A stretch of 46,828 nt of DNA from Ruminococcaceae bacterium UBA6353 (GCA_002437905.1 DJRT01000001.1:1-46828); one strand, 5' to 3'. Numbered from the stretch's first letter, positions 1 to 8,143 are shown. A program made the numbers and translations. The notes: a model not told the origin generated them from the sequence alone.

Positions 1-545
1 TTACCGTTATGCTCCTGTCCTCGTTCACCGTAAAAGTGATCCCATTAATGGTTTTGGTACCATTCGCATACGGATACGGGATCAGGTTTTTCCCATTCCG
101 CCGCACCGTCACGGCAGTCGGCGTCACCCCCTTGGTATAGGCGGTGGCCGTGGCACCCTCCTCGATCTGCGGGCTGAAAATCACATTGTCGCATACCGCG
201 CCTTTGCGTATGGTCATTAGTATTCGTATGGTTGTAGCTTTTTTAATTGTAAAGGTTGCTCCTTCACCAAGATCAGATGTGCTTCCTGTATACCAGCCGG
301 TTGTGGCATCCGCGTCCTCCACATACAGGTAGTAAGTGGATACGCTTCCGCCAGCCGGACACCCTGTCAGCGTGTATGTTGTGCCTGGCATCAGCGCAGT
401 GGTACGATTTATTTCATAATATGTATTCACTTCACTTGATGCCGTACCATTCGCCGTGATGGTTCCATCCTCATTCACCGTAAAGGTGATCCCGTTAATG
501 GTCTGGGAGCCGGCCGCATACGGCTGCGGGATCAGGTTCTTGCTT
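1..545 (-). repeat. In-frame direct repeat of a tail-tip module (period 450 bp)
   Basis: Positions 1-98 and 451-545 are similar DNA in the same frame, exactly 450 bp (150 codons) apart. Shared stretches include the gggatcagg box and the ttcaccgtaaa(a/g)gtgatccc segment. The encoded copies are INGITFTVNEDGTITANGT and INGITFTVNEDRSITV. The second copy is cut by the window edge, so the array may continue. Confidence 0.75.
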
Positions 546-1621
546 TTCACCTGCAGCGCCAGCTCGTGCTGCACCGGTGCCGCATCGTCTATGCGCACCG
601 TGCCGCCCCGCTTTTTCCCCCGCAGCGCATTGGCGTAGGTCAATATCGAGACACTGTCGGCGGCGCTTTTCGCTTCGGCGGCGCTGGCAGCCGCTGCCAC
701 CGCCTGTTGCCGGGCAGTCTCCTCTGCCGCCGCTGCCTGATTGGCACTTCCGGCCGCCGCCGTGGCGCTGGCAGCAGCACTCATGGCGGCTGCTTCGGTG
801 GCATTGCGCATTTGGGTGGCTTCGGCGGCGCTGACAGCTGCCGCGGTGGCCTTTTCCGCAGCTGTATCTGCACTGTCCGCTGCTTTGGTTTCACTGTCCG
901 CTGCCGCCGTGGCACTCGCCGCAGCCGACGCAGCCTTTTCCGTGGCCGTGGCGGCGCCGGCGGCAGCACTTTGGGCATCCTGTGCCGCCTCGGCTGCCCG
1001 CAGCGCAGCCGCCTGTGCACTGGCCGCTGCTCCATCCGACAGGGCCGTTATATCGGCACGGAAGGTCTCCATCCGGCCTGCCAGCTGCTGCTCCATCTGT
1101 TCAAATTCGCTTTTTTCCACCGGCACAGCCGGTGTGGCCGCCACCGCGGCCCCCACCGTCAGATGCAGGATGGCGGTCTTTTTCACCTGTCCGTCCGATC
1201 CGACGGCCCGGACGGTTGCCCGCAGCAGCCCCGGCAGACGGGTATGCTGTGCCAGCACCGTCCACAGCAGATGCACACCGTCGGCCGCCACCCGCTTTTC
1301 CAGCGGGGCGATATCCGTGGGACTCTGGCAATCCACCGTGGTCTGCGTGACCGTGCGGCTTTCCTTGCTCTTTTGCGCCGTCACCGTCGATCCGCTTTCC
1401 GCCAGCACCTCGGTGGTCACATCATCGCTTTTTTCCTCCTGATGCGTCTGGTGTGCGGTCACCGTGGACAGATCAAAAGCCATATCCATATAAAAAGTAT
1501 ATGCTTCATACCCTGTATCCGTGAGCAACAGCTCACGGACGACCGTCTCGTTTTCTCCTACATAGGCCAGCTGCCGTTCCTCCTCCGGAACCTGAGCCAC
1601 CCAGTCCTTAATGATAATCAT
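1..1621 (-). CDS. Phage tail/baseplate (BppU-like) protein, 3' end cut by window edge
   Basis: The frame is open for 540 codons from ATG at 1621 to the left edge. GGAAAGGGG lies just upstream as ribosome site. Residues 1 to about 170 resemble the BppU-like N-terminal domain of baseplate/receptor-binding proteins in gut Clostridia phages (opening MIIIKDWVAQVPEEERQLAY, then a WTVLAQHTRLPG segment). Residues about 175-325 are an Ala/Ser/Glu/Thr-rich helical stretch built of short AAxSAAxA units, as in trimeric fibre shafts. From about residue 355 come beta-type modules starting NLIPQPYAAGSQTINGITFT, repeated 150 residues later as NLIPYPYANGTKTINGITFT. Such modules are usually receptor- or glycan-binding tips. 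The gene stands directly beside chromosomal gph, with its own promoter region. It is probably the edge of a prophage or tailocin-like remnant, but no other phage gene is visible. Confidence 0.8.
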   Translation of the reverse strand, partial: MIIIKDWVAQVPEEERQLAYVGENETVVRELLLTDTGYEAYTFYMDMAFDLSTVTAHQTHQEEKSDDVTTEVLAESGSTVTAQKSKESRTVTQTTVDCQSPTDIAPLEKRVAADGVHLLWTVLAQHTRLPGLLRATVRAVGSDGQVKKTAILHLTVGAAVAATPAVPVEKSEFEQMEQQLAGRMETFRADITALSDGAAASAQAAALRAAEAAQDAQSAAAGAATATEKAASAAASATAAADSETKAADSADTAAEKATAAAVSAAEATQMRNATEAAAMSAAASATAAAGSANQAAAAEETARQQAVAAAASAAEAKSAADSVSILTYANALRGKKRGGTVRIDDAAPVQHELALQVKSKNLIPQPYAAGSQTINGITFTVNEDGTITANGTASSEVNTYYEINRTTALMPGTTYTLTGCPAGGSVSTYYLYVEDADATTGWYTGSTSDLGEGATFTIKKATTIRILMTIRKGAVCDNVIFSPQIEEGATATAYTKGVTPTAVTVRRNGKNLIPYPYANGTKTINGITFTVNEDRSITV

Positions 1622-1661
1622 ATGCAAGCCCCTTTCCGTTTAGCGCTCCCCGCGGCATAAG

Positions 1662-1694
1662 AAAAAAGCAACCGCATCACCCATGCAGTTGCTT
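1662..1694 (-). terminator. Intrinsic terminator between gph and the phage gene
   Basis: On the minus strand AAGCAACTGCAT pairs with ATGCGGTTGCTT (11 of 12 bp) around a GGGTG loop, followed by a run of six U. It lies 56 bp after the gph stop and 41 bp before the phage gene start, and directly downstream of the promoter at 1717-1745. Confidence 0.75.
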
Positions 1695-1716
1695 TCTCTC
1701 AGTTCCGTATACTTCT

Positions 1717-1745
1717 ATTATAGACGAACATTTGTTCTGTGTCAA
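1717..1745 (-). promoter_or_regulatory. Consensus sigma-A promoter containing a LexA/SOS-type box
   Basis: On the minus strand the -35 is TTGACA (1740-1745) and the -10 is TATAAT (1717-1722) with a 17-nt spacer, a full match to consensus. The spacer holds the palindrome CGAACATTTGTTCT (plus strand, 1725-1738), which fits the Firmicutes LexA/DinR pattern CGAACRNRYGTTYC at nearly every position. LexA bound there would block the promoter. The -35 overlaps the region just past the gph stop. The predicted start point near 1710 lies only about 16 nt ahead of the terminator stem. Confidence 0.75.
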
Positions 1746-1749
1746 GTAT

Positions 1750-2412
1750 TCATCCTATTTGCTGCAGAATATACTCTGCCGCCTGCTGCGGCTGCTCCAC
1801 AATCACCGCCGCCCCGTGCGCCAGCAGGAATTCCCGGTCCCGGAAGCCCCAGCACACCGACAGGCAGGGCATACCGGCATTCCGCGCCGTGGCAATATCC
1901 ACATCCGAGTCCCCCACGAACAGCGCCTGCTGCGGCGGCACACCCAGCCGCGCCAGTGCCGCCAGCGTGCTTTCCGGCGCCGGCTTGCGCGGCCGGCCGG
2001 GGCAATCTCCGGCGGCCACCGCGATGGTATCGGCGAAGAAGTGCTGCCGCAGATTTTCCACAGCCGATTCCAGCTTGTTTGAAACCACAGCCAGCGACAG
2101 GCCGGCCTGCCGCAGCGCATGCAGCATCTCCTGCACCCCGGCATAGGGGGCAGTCCTGTCCAGATCGTGCCGGGTATAGTAGGCGGTAAAATCGGCCAGC
2201 ACCTGCGCCGTCACGGCCGCCGCCGTGCCCTGCGGCACCGCCCGCTCCACCAGCTTGCCAATACCATTGCCCACAAAGCGGCGTACCTCCTCCCGCGTGC
2301 GGGGCGGCAGGCCGTTGGCCGCCAGGGCGGCATTGGTGGCGCCCATCAGGTCGTCCAGCGTATCCAGCAGCGTTCCGTCCAGATCAAACACGACAGCACG
2401 CAGTTTTTCCAT
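1750..2412 (-). CDS. gph: HAD-family phosphatase, phosphoglycolate phosphatase type
   Basis: 220-aa haloacid-dehalogenase hydrolase of the Gph/PgpB-like group. Such enzymes remove phosphate from small metabolites in the cytoplasm, classically 2-phosphoglycolate from DNA repair. Motif I is VVFDLDGTLLDT near residue 6, giving the nucleophile Asp and the acid/base Asp. Motif II is SNK in VVSNKLES, and motif IV is VGDSDVDIATARNAG near residue 165. The cap follows motif I, and GNGIGKL is typical of Gph. The start at 2412 was chosen for the strong GGAGGAG 5 nt upstream and because motif I begins at once; a longer frame upstream overlaps the neighbour and lacks a site. It follows the pseudouridine synthase by 47 nt, probably in one transcript with it. 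The exact substrate cannot be told from sequence. Confidence 0.88.
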   Translation of the reverse strand: MEKLRAVVFDLDGTLLDTLDDLMGATNAALAANGLPPRTREEVRRFVGNGIGKLVERAVPQGTAAAVTAQVLADFTAYYTRHDLDRTAPYAGVQEMLHALRQAGLSLAVVSNKLESAVENLRQHFFADTIAVAAGDCPGRPRKPAPESTLAALARLGVPPQQALFVGDSDVDIATARNAGMPCLSVCWGFRDREFLLAHGAAVIVEQPQQAAEYILQQIG

Positions 2413-2459
2413 GGTATCTCCTCCGTTTCCGGCTCCTTGCTTCTCCGTTTTCCGGCGTG

Positions 2460-3359
2460 TCATTCCACGCAATCCAGCTCCGGCCGCCACAGGCCGTGCC
2501 GCTCCAGCAGCTCCCGCATATCCGGCGGCAGCGGACAGGTCAGCGCGATCGGCTGCCCCGTAACGGGGTGGCAAAAGCTCATGCGCGCGCAGTGCAGCCC
2601 ATGGCGGGGCAGTACAGTATCGTCCGTGCCGTACATGGTATCCCCCACCAGCGGATACCCCAGCCATGCCATATGCACCCGGATCTGGTGCGTACGGCCG
2701 GTCTCGATCACCACCCGCAGCAGCGATATGGTGCCATCCGTGCCAAGGCTGTGCCAGCGGGTCAGGCTGGGCTTGCCGCCTTCCCCCACCTCGCGGGTGA
2801 TGCAGCTTCCCTCCCGCACACGGATGGGCTGGTCGATTACCCCTTCCCCGGTCAGCGCGCCCAGCACAATGGCCAGATACACCTTCTGCGGCTTCTGTGC
2901 CATGGCATACGCCACATGGGGGCTTTTGGCCGCCAGCAGCAGGCCGCTGGTATTGCGATCCAGCCGGTTGACCGGCCGAAAGGACAGCGGCGTGCCCCGG
3001 CGGGCAAAGTACCCCACCACCGCATTGGCCAGGGTCGGCTCCGGCTTGCCGGCAGAGGGATGCACCGCCAGGTAGGGCGGCTTGTTGATCACCAGCAGGT
3101 CAGCATCCTCGTACACCACATCCAGTGGCATATCCGCCCCCTCAATGCGCACGGCATCCTCCGGCATACGCACCCGCACGGTCTGCCCCGCGCGCAGGCG
3201 GTCGATGGAACGCAGCGGGCACCCATCGGCGGTCATACCGCCCTCCACCCGCTTGAGCTTGACCACCATGCGCCAGGAAAGGCCGCAGTGCTGCCGCAGG
3301 AAGGTCTGCATTGTCTGCCCGTCGCACTCCGGCGGCACCGGATACACATACTCAGCCAT
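2460..3359 (-). CDS. RluA/RluD-family RNA pseudouridine synthase
   Basis: 299-aa enzyme that isomerises uridines of rRNA or tRNA to pseudouridine. An S4-like N-terminal RNA-binding part (about residues 1-75) precedes the catalytic domain. The catalytic Asp sits in RPVNRLDRNTSGLLL, and later conserved blocks are GRTHQIRVHMAWLGYPLVGD and HCARMSFCHPVTG. Length is usual for RluA/RluC/RluD members of Firmicutes, which cannot be separated here. Its start overlaps the end of the MATE gene by 8 nt, indicating translational coupling, and gph follows. Target uridine is unknown. Confidence 0.88.
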   Translation of the reverse strand: MAEYVYPVPPECDGQTMQTFLRQHCGLSWRMVVKLKRVEGGMTADGCPLRSIDRLRAGQTVRVRMPEDAVRIEGADMPLDVVYEDADLLVINKPPYLAVHPSAGKPEPTLANAVVGYFARRGTPLSFRPVNRLDRNTSGLLLAAKSPHVAYAMAQKPQKVYLAIVLGALTGEGVIDQPIRVREGSCITREVGEGGKPSLTRWHSLGTDGTISLLRVVIETGRTHQIRVHMAWLGYPLVGDTMYGTDDTVLPRHGLHCARMSFCHPVTGQPIALTCPLPPDMRELLERHGLWRPELDCVE

Positions 3360-4752
3360 CGGCCGCCACCGTTGCCGGTTCCGCCGACGCCGTCACGGCC
3401 GCAGCAGCAGCCTTGCGCCGCAGCAGCACCCGGTAATAGTGCAGGAACATCCCATACTCCACAAGGAAGGTCAGCAGCCACGATACAGGATAGGAAAGGT
3501 ACAGGCTCGGCAGCGTATGCAGCCGGGCAACCAGGGTATAGATCCACACCACACGGAAGCCGCAGATGCCCACCACCGAAGCAATCATCGGTGCCAGCGA
3601 GAAGCCCATGCCGCGGATCACGCCGGTCACAATATCGTCATAGGCACACAGGAAATACGGCAGCACAATGAACGCCATGCGTTCAATGCCATATTCTATC
3701 GCCTGCGGCGAATCGGTAATGTAGATGCTCAGCAGCGGCCGGGCAAACAGGTAGCACAGGCTGCCCAGCCCAAGCCCGGTCACCGTGCCGCACAGAAGAC
3801 AAATACGCTGGATACGGCGTACCCGCTCATACTGCAGCGCCCCCACATTCTGGCCGGTGAAATTCAGAGCCGTCTGGCAAAAGGCGTTCATCGTGACATA
3901 CACAAAGCCCTCGATGCTGGAGGAGGCCGCATTGCCGGACATGGCCACCGAGCCGAAGGAATTGATGGTGGATTGGATCAGCACATTGGATATGGCAAAC
4001 AGCGAGCTCTGGATGCCCGCCGGCACGCCGATGCGCAGTATGCGGACCAGCTGCGGGGTATGGAAGCGCAGCCACCGCAGCTCCAGCCGGCAGGCATCCG
4101 AACGGCGCGCCAGCGACAGCAGCACCAGCACCGCTGCCAGAGTCTGCGAAATGGCCGTAGCCAGCGCCACGCCGGCCACATCCATCTTGAAGGCCACCAC
4201 AAACACGATATTCAGGATCACATTCAGCACACCGGCCGCCGTCAGATAATACAGCGGGGTCTTGGTATCCCCCGCGGCGCGCAGCAGCGCTGCGCCGAAA
4301 TTGTAGAGCATACTGGGCGCCATACCGCAGAAATACAGCCGCATATAGACGGAGGATAACCCGATTACATCCTCCGGCGTAGACATCCAGCGCAGGAAAG
4401 TGGGAGCAAAGCAGACACCGATCACCGTCAGCACGATTCCGCTGACGAGTGCTGTCAGAACCGAGGTGTGCACCGTGCGGCGCACCTCCTCCGGCTTGTT
4501 TGCGCCAAGAGCCTGCGCCACCGTCACGCCGGCACCGACCGAAAGCCCCACAAACAAATTGACAAACAGATTGGTCAGCGAGGAGGTGGCACCAACAGCG
4601 GCCACCGACACGCTGCCACTGAAGCGCCCCACCACCACCAGATCCGCTGCATTGAACAGAAGCTGCAGCAAACTGGTCAGAATAATCGGCACCGTATACC
4701 GGATGATATTACCGGTCAACGGGCCGTGGCACATATCAATCTCTTTTTTCAT
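3352..4752 (-). CDS. MATE-family multidrug/cation exporter
   Basis: 466-aa integral membrane protein of the MATE (DinF/NorM-like) family, which expels drugs or metabolites using a Na+ or H+ gradient. About twelve hydrophobic segments in two six-helix halves are visible. Family blocks include PIILTSLLQLLFNAADLVVV near the N terminus and FGAALLRAAGDTKTPLYYL at the end of the first third. The C terminus is Ala-rich and cytoplasmic. Start 4752 has AAGGAG 11 nt upstream; longer in-frame starts run back through the terminator at 4781-4807 and have no good site. Its 3' end overlaps the pseudouridine synthase gene by 8 nt. Substrate unknown. Confidence 0.88.
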   Translation of the reverse strand: MKKEIDMCHGPLTGNIIRYTVPIILTSLLQLLFNAADLVVVGRFSGSVSVAAVGATSSLTNLFVNLFVGLSVGAGVTVAQALGANKPEEVRRTVHTSVLTALVSGIVLTVIGVCFAPTFLRWMSTPEDVIGLSSVYMRLYFCGMAPSMLYNFGAALLRAAGDTKTPLYYLTAAGVLNVILNIVFVVAFKMDVAGVALATAISQTLAAVLVLLSLARRSDACRLELRWLRFHTPQLVRILRIGVPAGIQSSLFAISNVLIQSTINSFGSVAMSGNAASSSIEGFVYVTMNAFCQTALNFTGQNVGALQYERVRRIQRICLLCGTVTGLGLGSLCYLFARPLLSIYITDSPQAIEYGIERMAFIVLPYFLCAYDDIVTGVIRGMGFSLAPMIASVVGICGFRVVWIYTLVARLHTLPSLYLSYPVSWLLTFLVEYGMFLHYYRVLLRRKAAAAAVTASAEPATVAADG

Positions 4753-4780
4753 GCCGTGGTCATCTCCTTTTGCACCGGGG

Positions 4781-4807
4781 AAAAAGGGGCGGCCGGTATG
4801 CCGCCCC
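4781..4807 (-). terminator. Intrinsic terminator after the transketolase pair, just ahead of the MATE gene
   Basis: Minus strand GGGGCGGC-ATACCG-GCCGCCCC is followed by five U. It lies 110 bp past the transketolase stop but only 28 nt before the MATE start codon, so it could act as a simple terminator or as an attenuator for MATE. Confidence 0.85.
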
Positions 4808-4916
4808 TGTTCGTTGCTTTTGTATCCGCCGGAAGAAAGCCATCCGGGCTTACCGGCACCGGAAACATGCGCCGGCGCGGCCTCTTCAGCCAAAGCTGCC
4901 GCCCGCTGATGCTTAT

Positions 4917-5867
4917 TCAGGCGTTTTTCATTGCCAGCGCCTTGCGCACCTTATCCACAATGTTCTGCGCCGACAGGCCATAGAGCTTCAGCAGCTCCGC
5001 TGCCGGGCCGGATTGGCCGAATGTATCCTCCACGCCCACGCGCAGCACCGGCACCGGCACCGTTTCGCTGATCACCTCAGCCACCGCGCTGCCAAGGCCG
5101 CCGATCACATTATGTTCCTCGGCTGTAACGATGGCGCCGGTCTCTTTGGCAGCCTGCACCAGAATATCCCGGTCAATCGGCTTGATGGTCGCCATATTGA
5201 TCACGCGGGCGGCGATCCCCTCTGCCTGCAGCTGTTCGGCCGCCTGCAGAGCCTCGTTCACCAGCAGGCCGGTAGCCACGATGGTAACATCGTTTCCGGC
5301 GGTCAGCTGCTTGCCCTTGCCGATCACGAATTTTTCGTTCTCATCTGTGATCACCGGCACCGCCAGACGGCCGAAGCGCAGGTATACCGGTCCGTCGATC
5401 TCAACGGCCGCCCGCATGGCCTGCTTGGCCTCCACGGCATCCGCCGGGTTGAGGATGATCATGCCGGGGATGGTGCGCATCAGCCCAATATCCTCACAGC
5501 ACTGGTGGGTGGCGCCGTCCTCACCGACGGAAATGCCGGCATGGGTGGCGCCGATCTTCACATTCAGATGCGGGTAGGCAATGGAATTGCGCACCTGCTC
5601 AAAGGCACGGCCGGCAGCAAACATGGCAAAGGAGGAGGCAAACACGATTTTGCCGGTGGTCGCCAGGCCGGCGGCAATGCTCATCATGTTGCCCTCCGCA
5701 ATCCCGGTGTCGATAAAGCGGTCGGGATACGCCTTCTTGAACGCGCCGGTCTTGGTAGCCGCCGCCAGGTCGGCGTCCATCACCACCAGCTGCGGATACT
5801 CGGCACCCAGCTCCACCAGGCCCTCGCCATAGCCCTCACGGGTCGCTTTCTTGATCACTTCTGCCAT
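4917..5867 (-). CDS. Transketolase, C-terminal (pyrimidine-binding and C) subunit
   Basis: 316 aa corresponding to the second half of transketolase. With the upstream subunit it moves two-carbon ketol units between pentose and hexose phosphates using thiamine diphosphate. The Pyr domain shows FIDTGIAEGNMMSIAAGLA, where the Glu activates the cofactor aminopyrimidine, plus FAMFAAGRAFEQVRN and ATHAGISVGEDGATHQ. The C-terminal domain shows ATGLLVNEALQAAEQL and AEEHNVIGGLGSAVAE. The split arrangement is common in Clostridia and lets one mRNA make both halves. It starts 4 nt after the N-terminal subunit stop. Confidence 0.93.
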   Translation of the reverse strand: MAEVIKKATREGYGEGLVELGAEYPQLVVMDADLAAATKTGAFKKAYPDRFIDTGIAEGNMMSIAAGLATTGKIVFASSFAMFAAGRAFEQVRNSIAYPHLNVKIGATHAGISVGEDGATHQCCEDIGLMRTIPGMIILNPADAVEAKQAMRAAVEIDGPVYLRFGRLAVPVITDENEKFVIGKGKQLTAGNDVTIVATGLLVNEALQAAEQLQAEGIAARVINMATIKPIDRDILVQAAKETGAIVTAEEHNVIGGLGSAVAEVISETVPVPVLRVGVEDTFGQSGPAAELLKLYGLSAQNIVDKVRKALAMKNA

Positions 5868-5871
5868 TGCT

Positions 5872-6714
5872 TCAGCCCTCCAGTTCCTTCAGCCGGGCGG
5901 TCAGCTCCGCCACCGCCTTGTCATAGTCCTCTTTCTTGGGGGCGGTTCCGTGCCAGCCGCACTGGTCCTCCATATAGGAGACGCCCTTGCCCTTGACGGT
6001 CTTCTGCACGATGGCGGTGGGGCGTCCCTTAACCGTGCGTGCCTCCTCCAGCGCCTGGGCGATCTGCTCCAGGTCGTTGCCGTCGATCTCAATCACATGG
6101 AAGCCGAAGGCCGCAAACTTTTCCGGGATGGGGTACGGGGAATTCACCTGCTCCAGCGTACCGTCGATCTGCAGATTGTTATTGTCCACGATCACCGTCA
6201 GGTTGTCCAGCTTCTTGGCGGCGGCAAACATGGCCGCCTCCCACACCTGGCCTTCCTCAATCTCTCCGTCACCCACAATGGTGTATACCCGCCAGTCGGC
6301 CCCATCCAGCTTGGCGGAAAGCGCCATGCCGGTGGCGCAGGAGATCCCCTGCCCCAGTGAACCGGAGGACATATCCACGCCGGGGATGTGCTTCATATCC
6401 GGGTGTCCCTGCAGGATGGAACCGATCTGCCGCAGCGTGGGAATCAGCTCCTGCGGGAAATAGCCGCGCAGCGCCAGTGCGCCGTACAGGGCGGGGGCTG
6501 CATGCCCCTTGGAAAGCACAAAACGATCGCGATCCGGCTTTTTCGGATCCTGCGGATCAATGTGCATTTCTTTCCAATACAGCACCGCCAGATCGTCCGC
6601 GATGGAAAGCGAACCGCCGGGGTGACCGCTCTTGGCATGGTAGGTGCCCTCGATAACCGCCAGCCGGATCCTGGTGGCAATGATCGACAGCTCTTTTTTC
6701 GTCATAGCATCCAT
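5872..6714 (-). CDS. Transketolase, N-terminal (thiamine diphosphate-binding) subunit
   Basis: 280 aa forming the PP domain of a split transketolase. SGHPGGSLSIADDLAVLYW and RFVLSKGHAAPALYGALA are classical substrate/cofactor blocks. The ThDP motif runs from VGDGEIEEGQVWEAAMFAA to NLTVIVDNNNLQ (GDG...NN). Start at 6714 (ATG) has AAAGGG 8 nt upstream; a TTG two codons earlier is in frame but too close to that site. First gene of the pair. A weak promoter-like TAAAAT lies near 6767-6772 on the minus strand. It supports the non-oxidative pentose phosphate pathway. Confidence 0.93.
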   Translation of the reverse strand: MDAMTKKELSIIATRIRLAVIEGTYHAKSGHPGGSLSIADDLAVLYWKEMHIDPQDPKKPDRDRFVLSKGHAAPALYGALALRGYFPQELIPTLRQIGSILQGHPDMKHIPGVDMSSGSLGQGISCATGMALSAKLDGADWRVYTIVGDGEIEEGQVWEAAMFAAAKKLDNLTVIVDNNNLQIDGTLEQVNSPYPIPEKFAAFGFHVIEIDGNDLEQIAQALEEARTVKGRPTAIVQKTVKGKGVSYMEDQCGWHGTAPKKEDYDKAVAELTARLKELEG

Positions 6715-6857
6715 TTGCAACGCCCTTTCTGCCGGGGCGGCCGTCAGCCGCCGCCGAATGTCGTCTTATTTTACCATATCCCGCGAAAAAAAGCCAGTCT
6801 TTTTCACCGGTTGGGGCAATTTTTTTGCCGGCTGCATACCGGCGGCCGCCCACTGTC

Positions 6858-7877
6858 TTATTCTTGCGCCAGCAGCGGCAGCAGCAGCGGGGTCAGCCGC
6901 TTGCGGGAAAGATGCCTGCCCTGCGGCGGGATGTACACACTGTCCGGCGCAGCCCCCGCCACCACCCCGGCCGCCGCAGCAATCGCCGCCAGCACGGTCT
7001 GCACAGCTGCCGGCTCCCCGGCAGCGTAGTAGGTCTCATCGTGCAGCCCGGATATTGTATAACGGGAGACCTTGGCCAGGCACACCCGGCAGCCGGCGGC
7101 GGCGCAGTCCTCTGCCAGCAGCCGGCGCAGTGCCGCCGTATCCAGCGGCGCGGAGGCCCAGAGCTTGAGGATAGCAAAGCCCAGCCCCGGAAACCAGCGC
7201 TGATCCCGCCGATACAGGATCGGCAGTGCCGTTTCGGCCAGCAGCTGCGCCCGCAGGCTCTCAAACAGGGCGGCCGGCTGCTCTCCGCTGGCAGCCGCCA
7301 GCCACGCAGCCATCCGGGCGTCCGGCTCCCGCGTCTTGCCCGGCGAAAGCCCCTCGGTATCCAGCAGGATCGCCCCCAGCAGCATCCGCGCCAGTGCGGC
7401 ATCCGGCTGCAGACCCGCCTGGTGGCAGTGCAGCGCCACCAGCGTGGTCGCCGCACCCACCGCACAGATCTCCGCATCCGCGCAGGGCGGGGCCTCGCCC
7501 GGCTGCAGGGGGTGGTGGTCAACCACCGCCGCCACCCGCCGCGGCTGTGCCGCCGTATGATGGTCGGTCAGCACCAGCGGCAGCCGTTCATCCGCCAGCA
7601 GGGCCGCCCCGCGGCTGTCCGCAGCCGTCAGCAGCAGCCCGCCGGTCTCCCCCAGCAGCCATGCCGTTTCACGCGGCAGGGCATCCGCCTGCACCACCGG
7701 CACCGCCCGCTCCCCGGCGGTCAGCCACCGGCGGAAGGCCTCAAACAGCGCAGAGACCACCGCATCGGTATCCGGCGCAGGGTGTCCCACCACCACCAGG
7801 TGTGCGGGCGCTGTGCGGCACTCCTGCAGATAGGCCGTCAATGCCGGCAAACACATTTCGGTCAGCAGCCGCTCCAC
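6858..7877 (-). CDS. DHH-superfamily phosphoesterase (Ppx1/prune or PpaC-like, DHHA2 type)
   Basis: Cytoplasmic metal-dependent phosphohydrolase. GHPAPDTDAV at about residue 31 supplies metal-binding His/Asp, LTDHH and VVDHH are the DHH boxes, and LLGAILLDTEGL is the fourth motif. The C-terminal half ends in a DHHA2-like lobe with SRKRLTPLLLPLL, matching the SRKKQ...P signature of family II pyrophosphatases. The first motif has Pro-Ala-Pro-Asp-Thr-Asp as in pyrophosphatase/exopolyphosphatase. The GTG start at 7877 is preferred because AAAAGGGGGG precedes it by 7 nt. An ATG at 7925 would overlap the TATACT promoter-like box near 7913. Substrate (PPi, polyphosphate or a nucleotide) is undecided. 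Confidence 0.75.
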   Translation of the reverse strand: MERLLTEMCLPALTAYLQECRTAPAHLVVVGHPAPDTDAVVSALFEAFRRWLTAGERAVPVVQADALPRETAWLLGETGGLLLTAADSRGAALLADERLPLVLTDHHTAAQPRRVAAVVDHHPLQPGEAPPCADAEICAVGAATTLVALHCHQAGLQPDAALARMLLGAILLDTEGLSPGKTREPDARMAAWLAAASGEQPAALFESLRAQLLAETALPILYRRDQRWFPGLGFAILKLWASAPLDTAALRRLLAEDCAAAGCRVCLAKVSRYTISGLHDETYYAAGEPAAVQTVLAAIAAAAGVVAGAAPDSVYIPPQGRHLSRKRLTPLLLPLLAQE

Positions 7878-8013
7878 GGCCGTCCCCCCTTTTCTTCGTC
7901 CGTGTACAGTATAGAGTATAGCCCGCATGAGGCAAAAAGGCAAGTGCCGACAGCCGGTATTTCGCGTTTTTCACCAATCAAATAGCCCAGGCGGGCTCAT
8001 TCCCGCAGGCCGG

Positions 8014-8042
8014 TTGACAGGCCGCGACAGATGTGGTAGAAT
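8014..8042 (+). promoter_or_regulatory. Sigma-A promoter of dapF
   Basis: TTGACA (8014-8019), 17-nt spacer, TAGAAT (8037-8042). It gives a leader of about 95 nt before dapF. Confidence 0.8.
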
Positions 8043-8058
8043 AGCAGACAGGAAGCAA

Positions 8059-8124
8059 GGGCGTTTCATCCGGCAGAGTTTTTCTGCCCCGCGATGAACG
8101 CCTTTGGTGCTTTACAGAGAGCAC
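8059..8124 (+). promoter_or_regulatory. Structured 5' leader of dapF
   Basis: Stem 1 pairs GGCGTTTCATC (8060-8070, one bulged T) with GATGAACGCC (8093-8102) and encloses a second hairpin GGCAG/CTGCC (8072-8076 with 8084-8088). A third hairpin GTGCT/AGCAC (8107-8111 with 8120-8124) ends just before the AAAGGAG ribosome site. It is far too short for a lysine riboswitch and has no U-run. It could stabilise the mRNA or regulate translation; the function is inference. Confidence 0.5.
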
Positions 8125-8143
8125 ACGAAAGGAGCTATGCCCT

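Noticed and set aside
566..1660. Long plus-strand open frames over the phage gene
   Set aside because: They are Arg/Gly/Cys-rich shadows of the Ala-rich tail protein and lack ribosome sites.
2457..4359. Overlapping plus-strand frames of more than 400 codons
   Set aside because: Shadows of the pseudouridine synthase and MATE genes, His/Pro/Arg-rich without any domain.
8043..8143. Lysine riboswitch ahead of dapF
   Set aside because: The leader is about 95 nt, roughly half the needed length, and the conserved core is absent.
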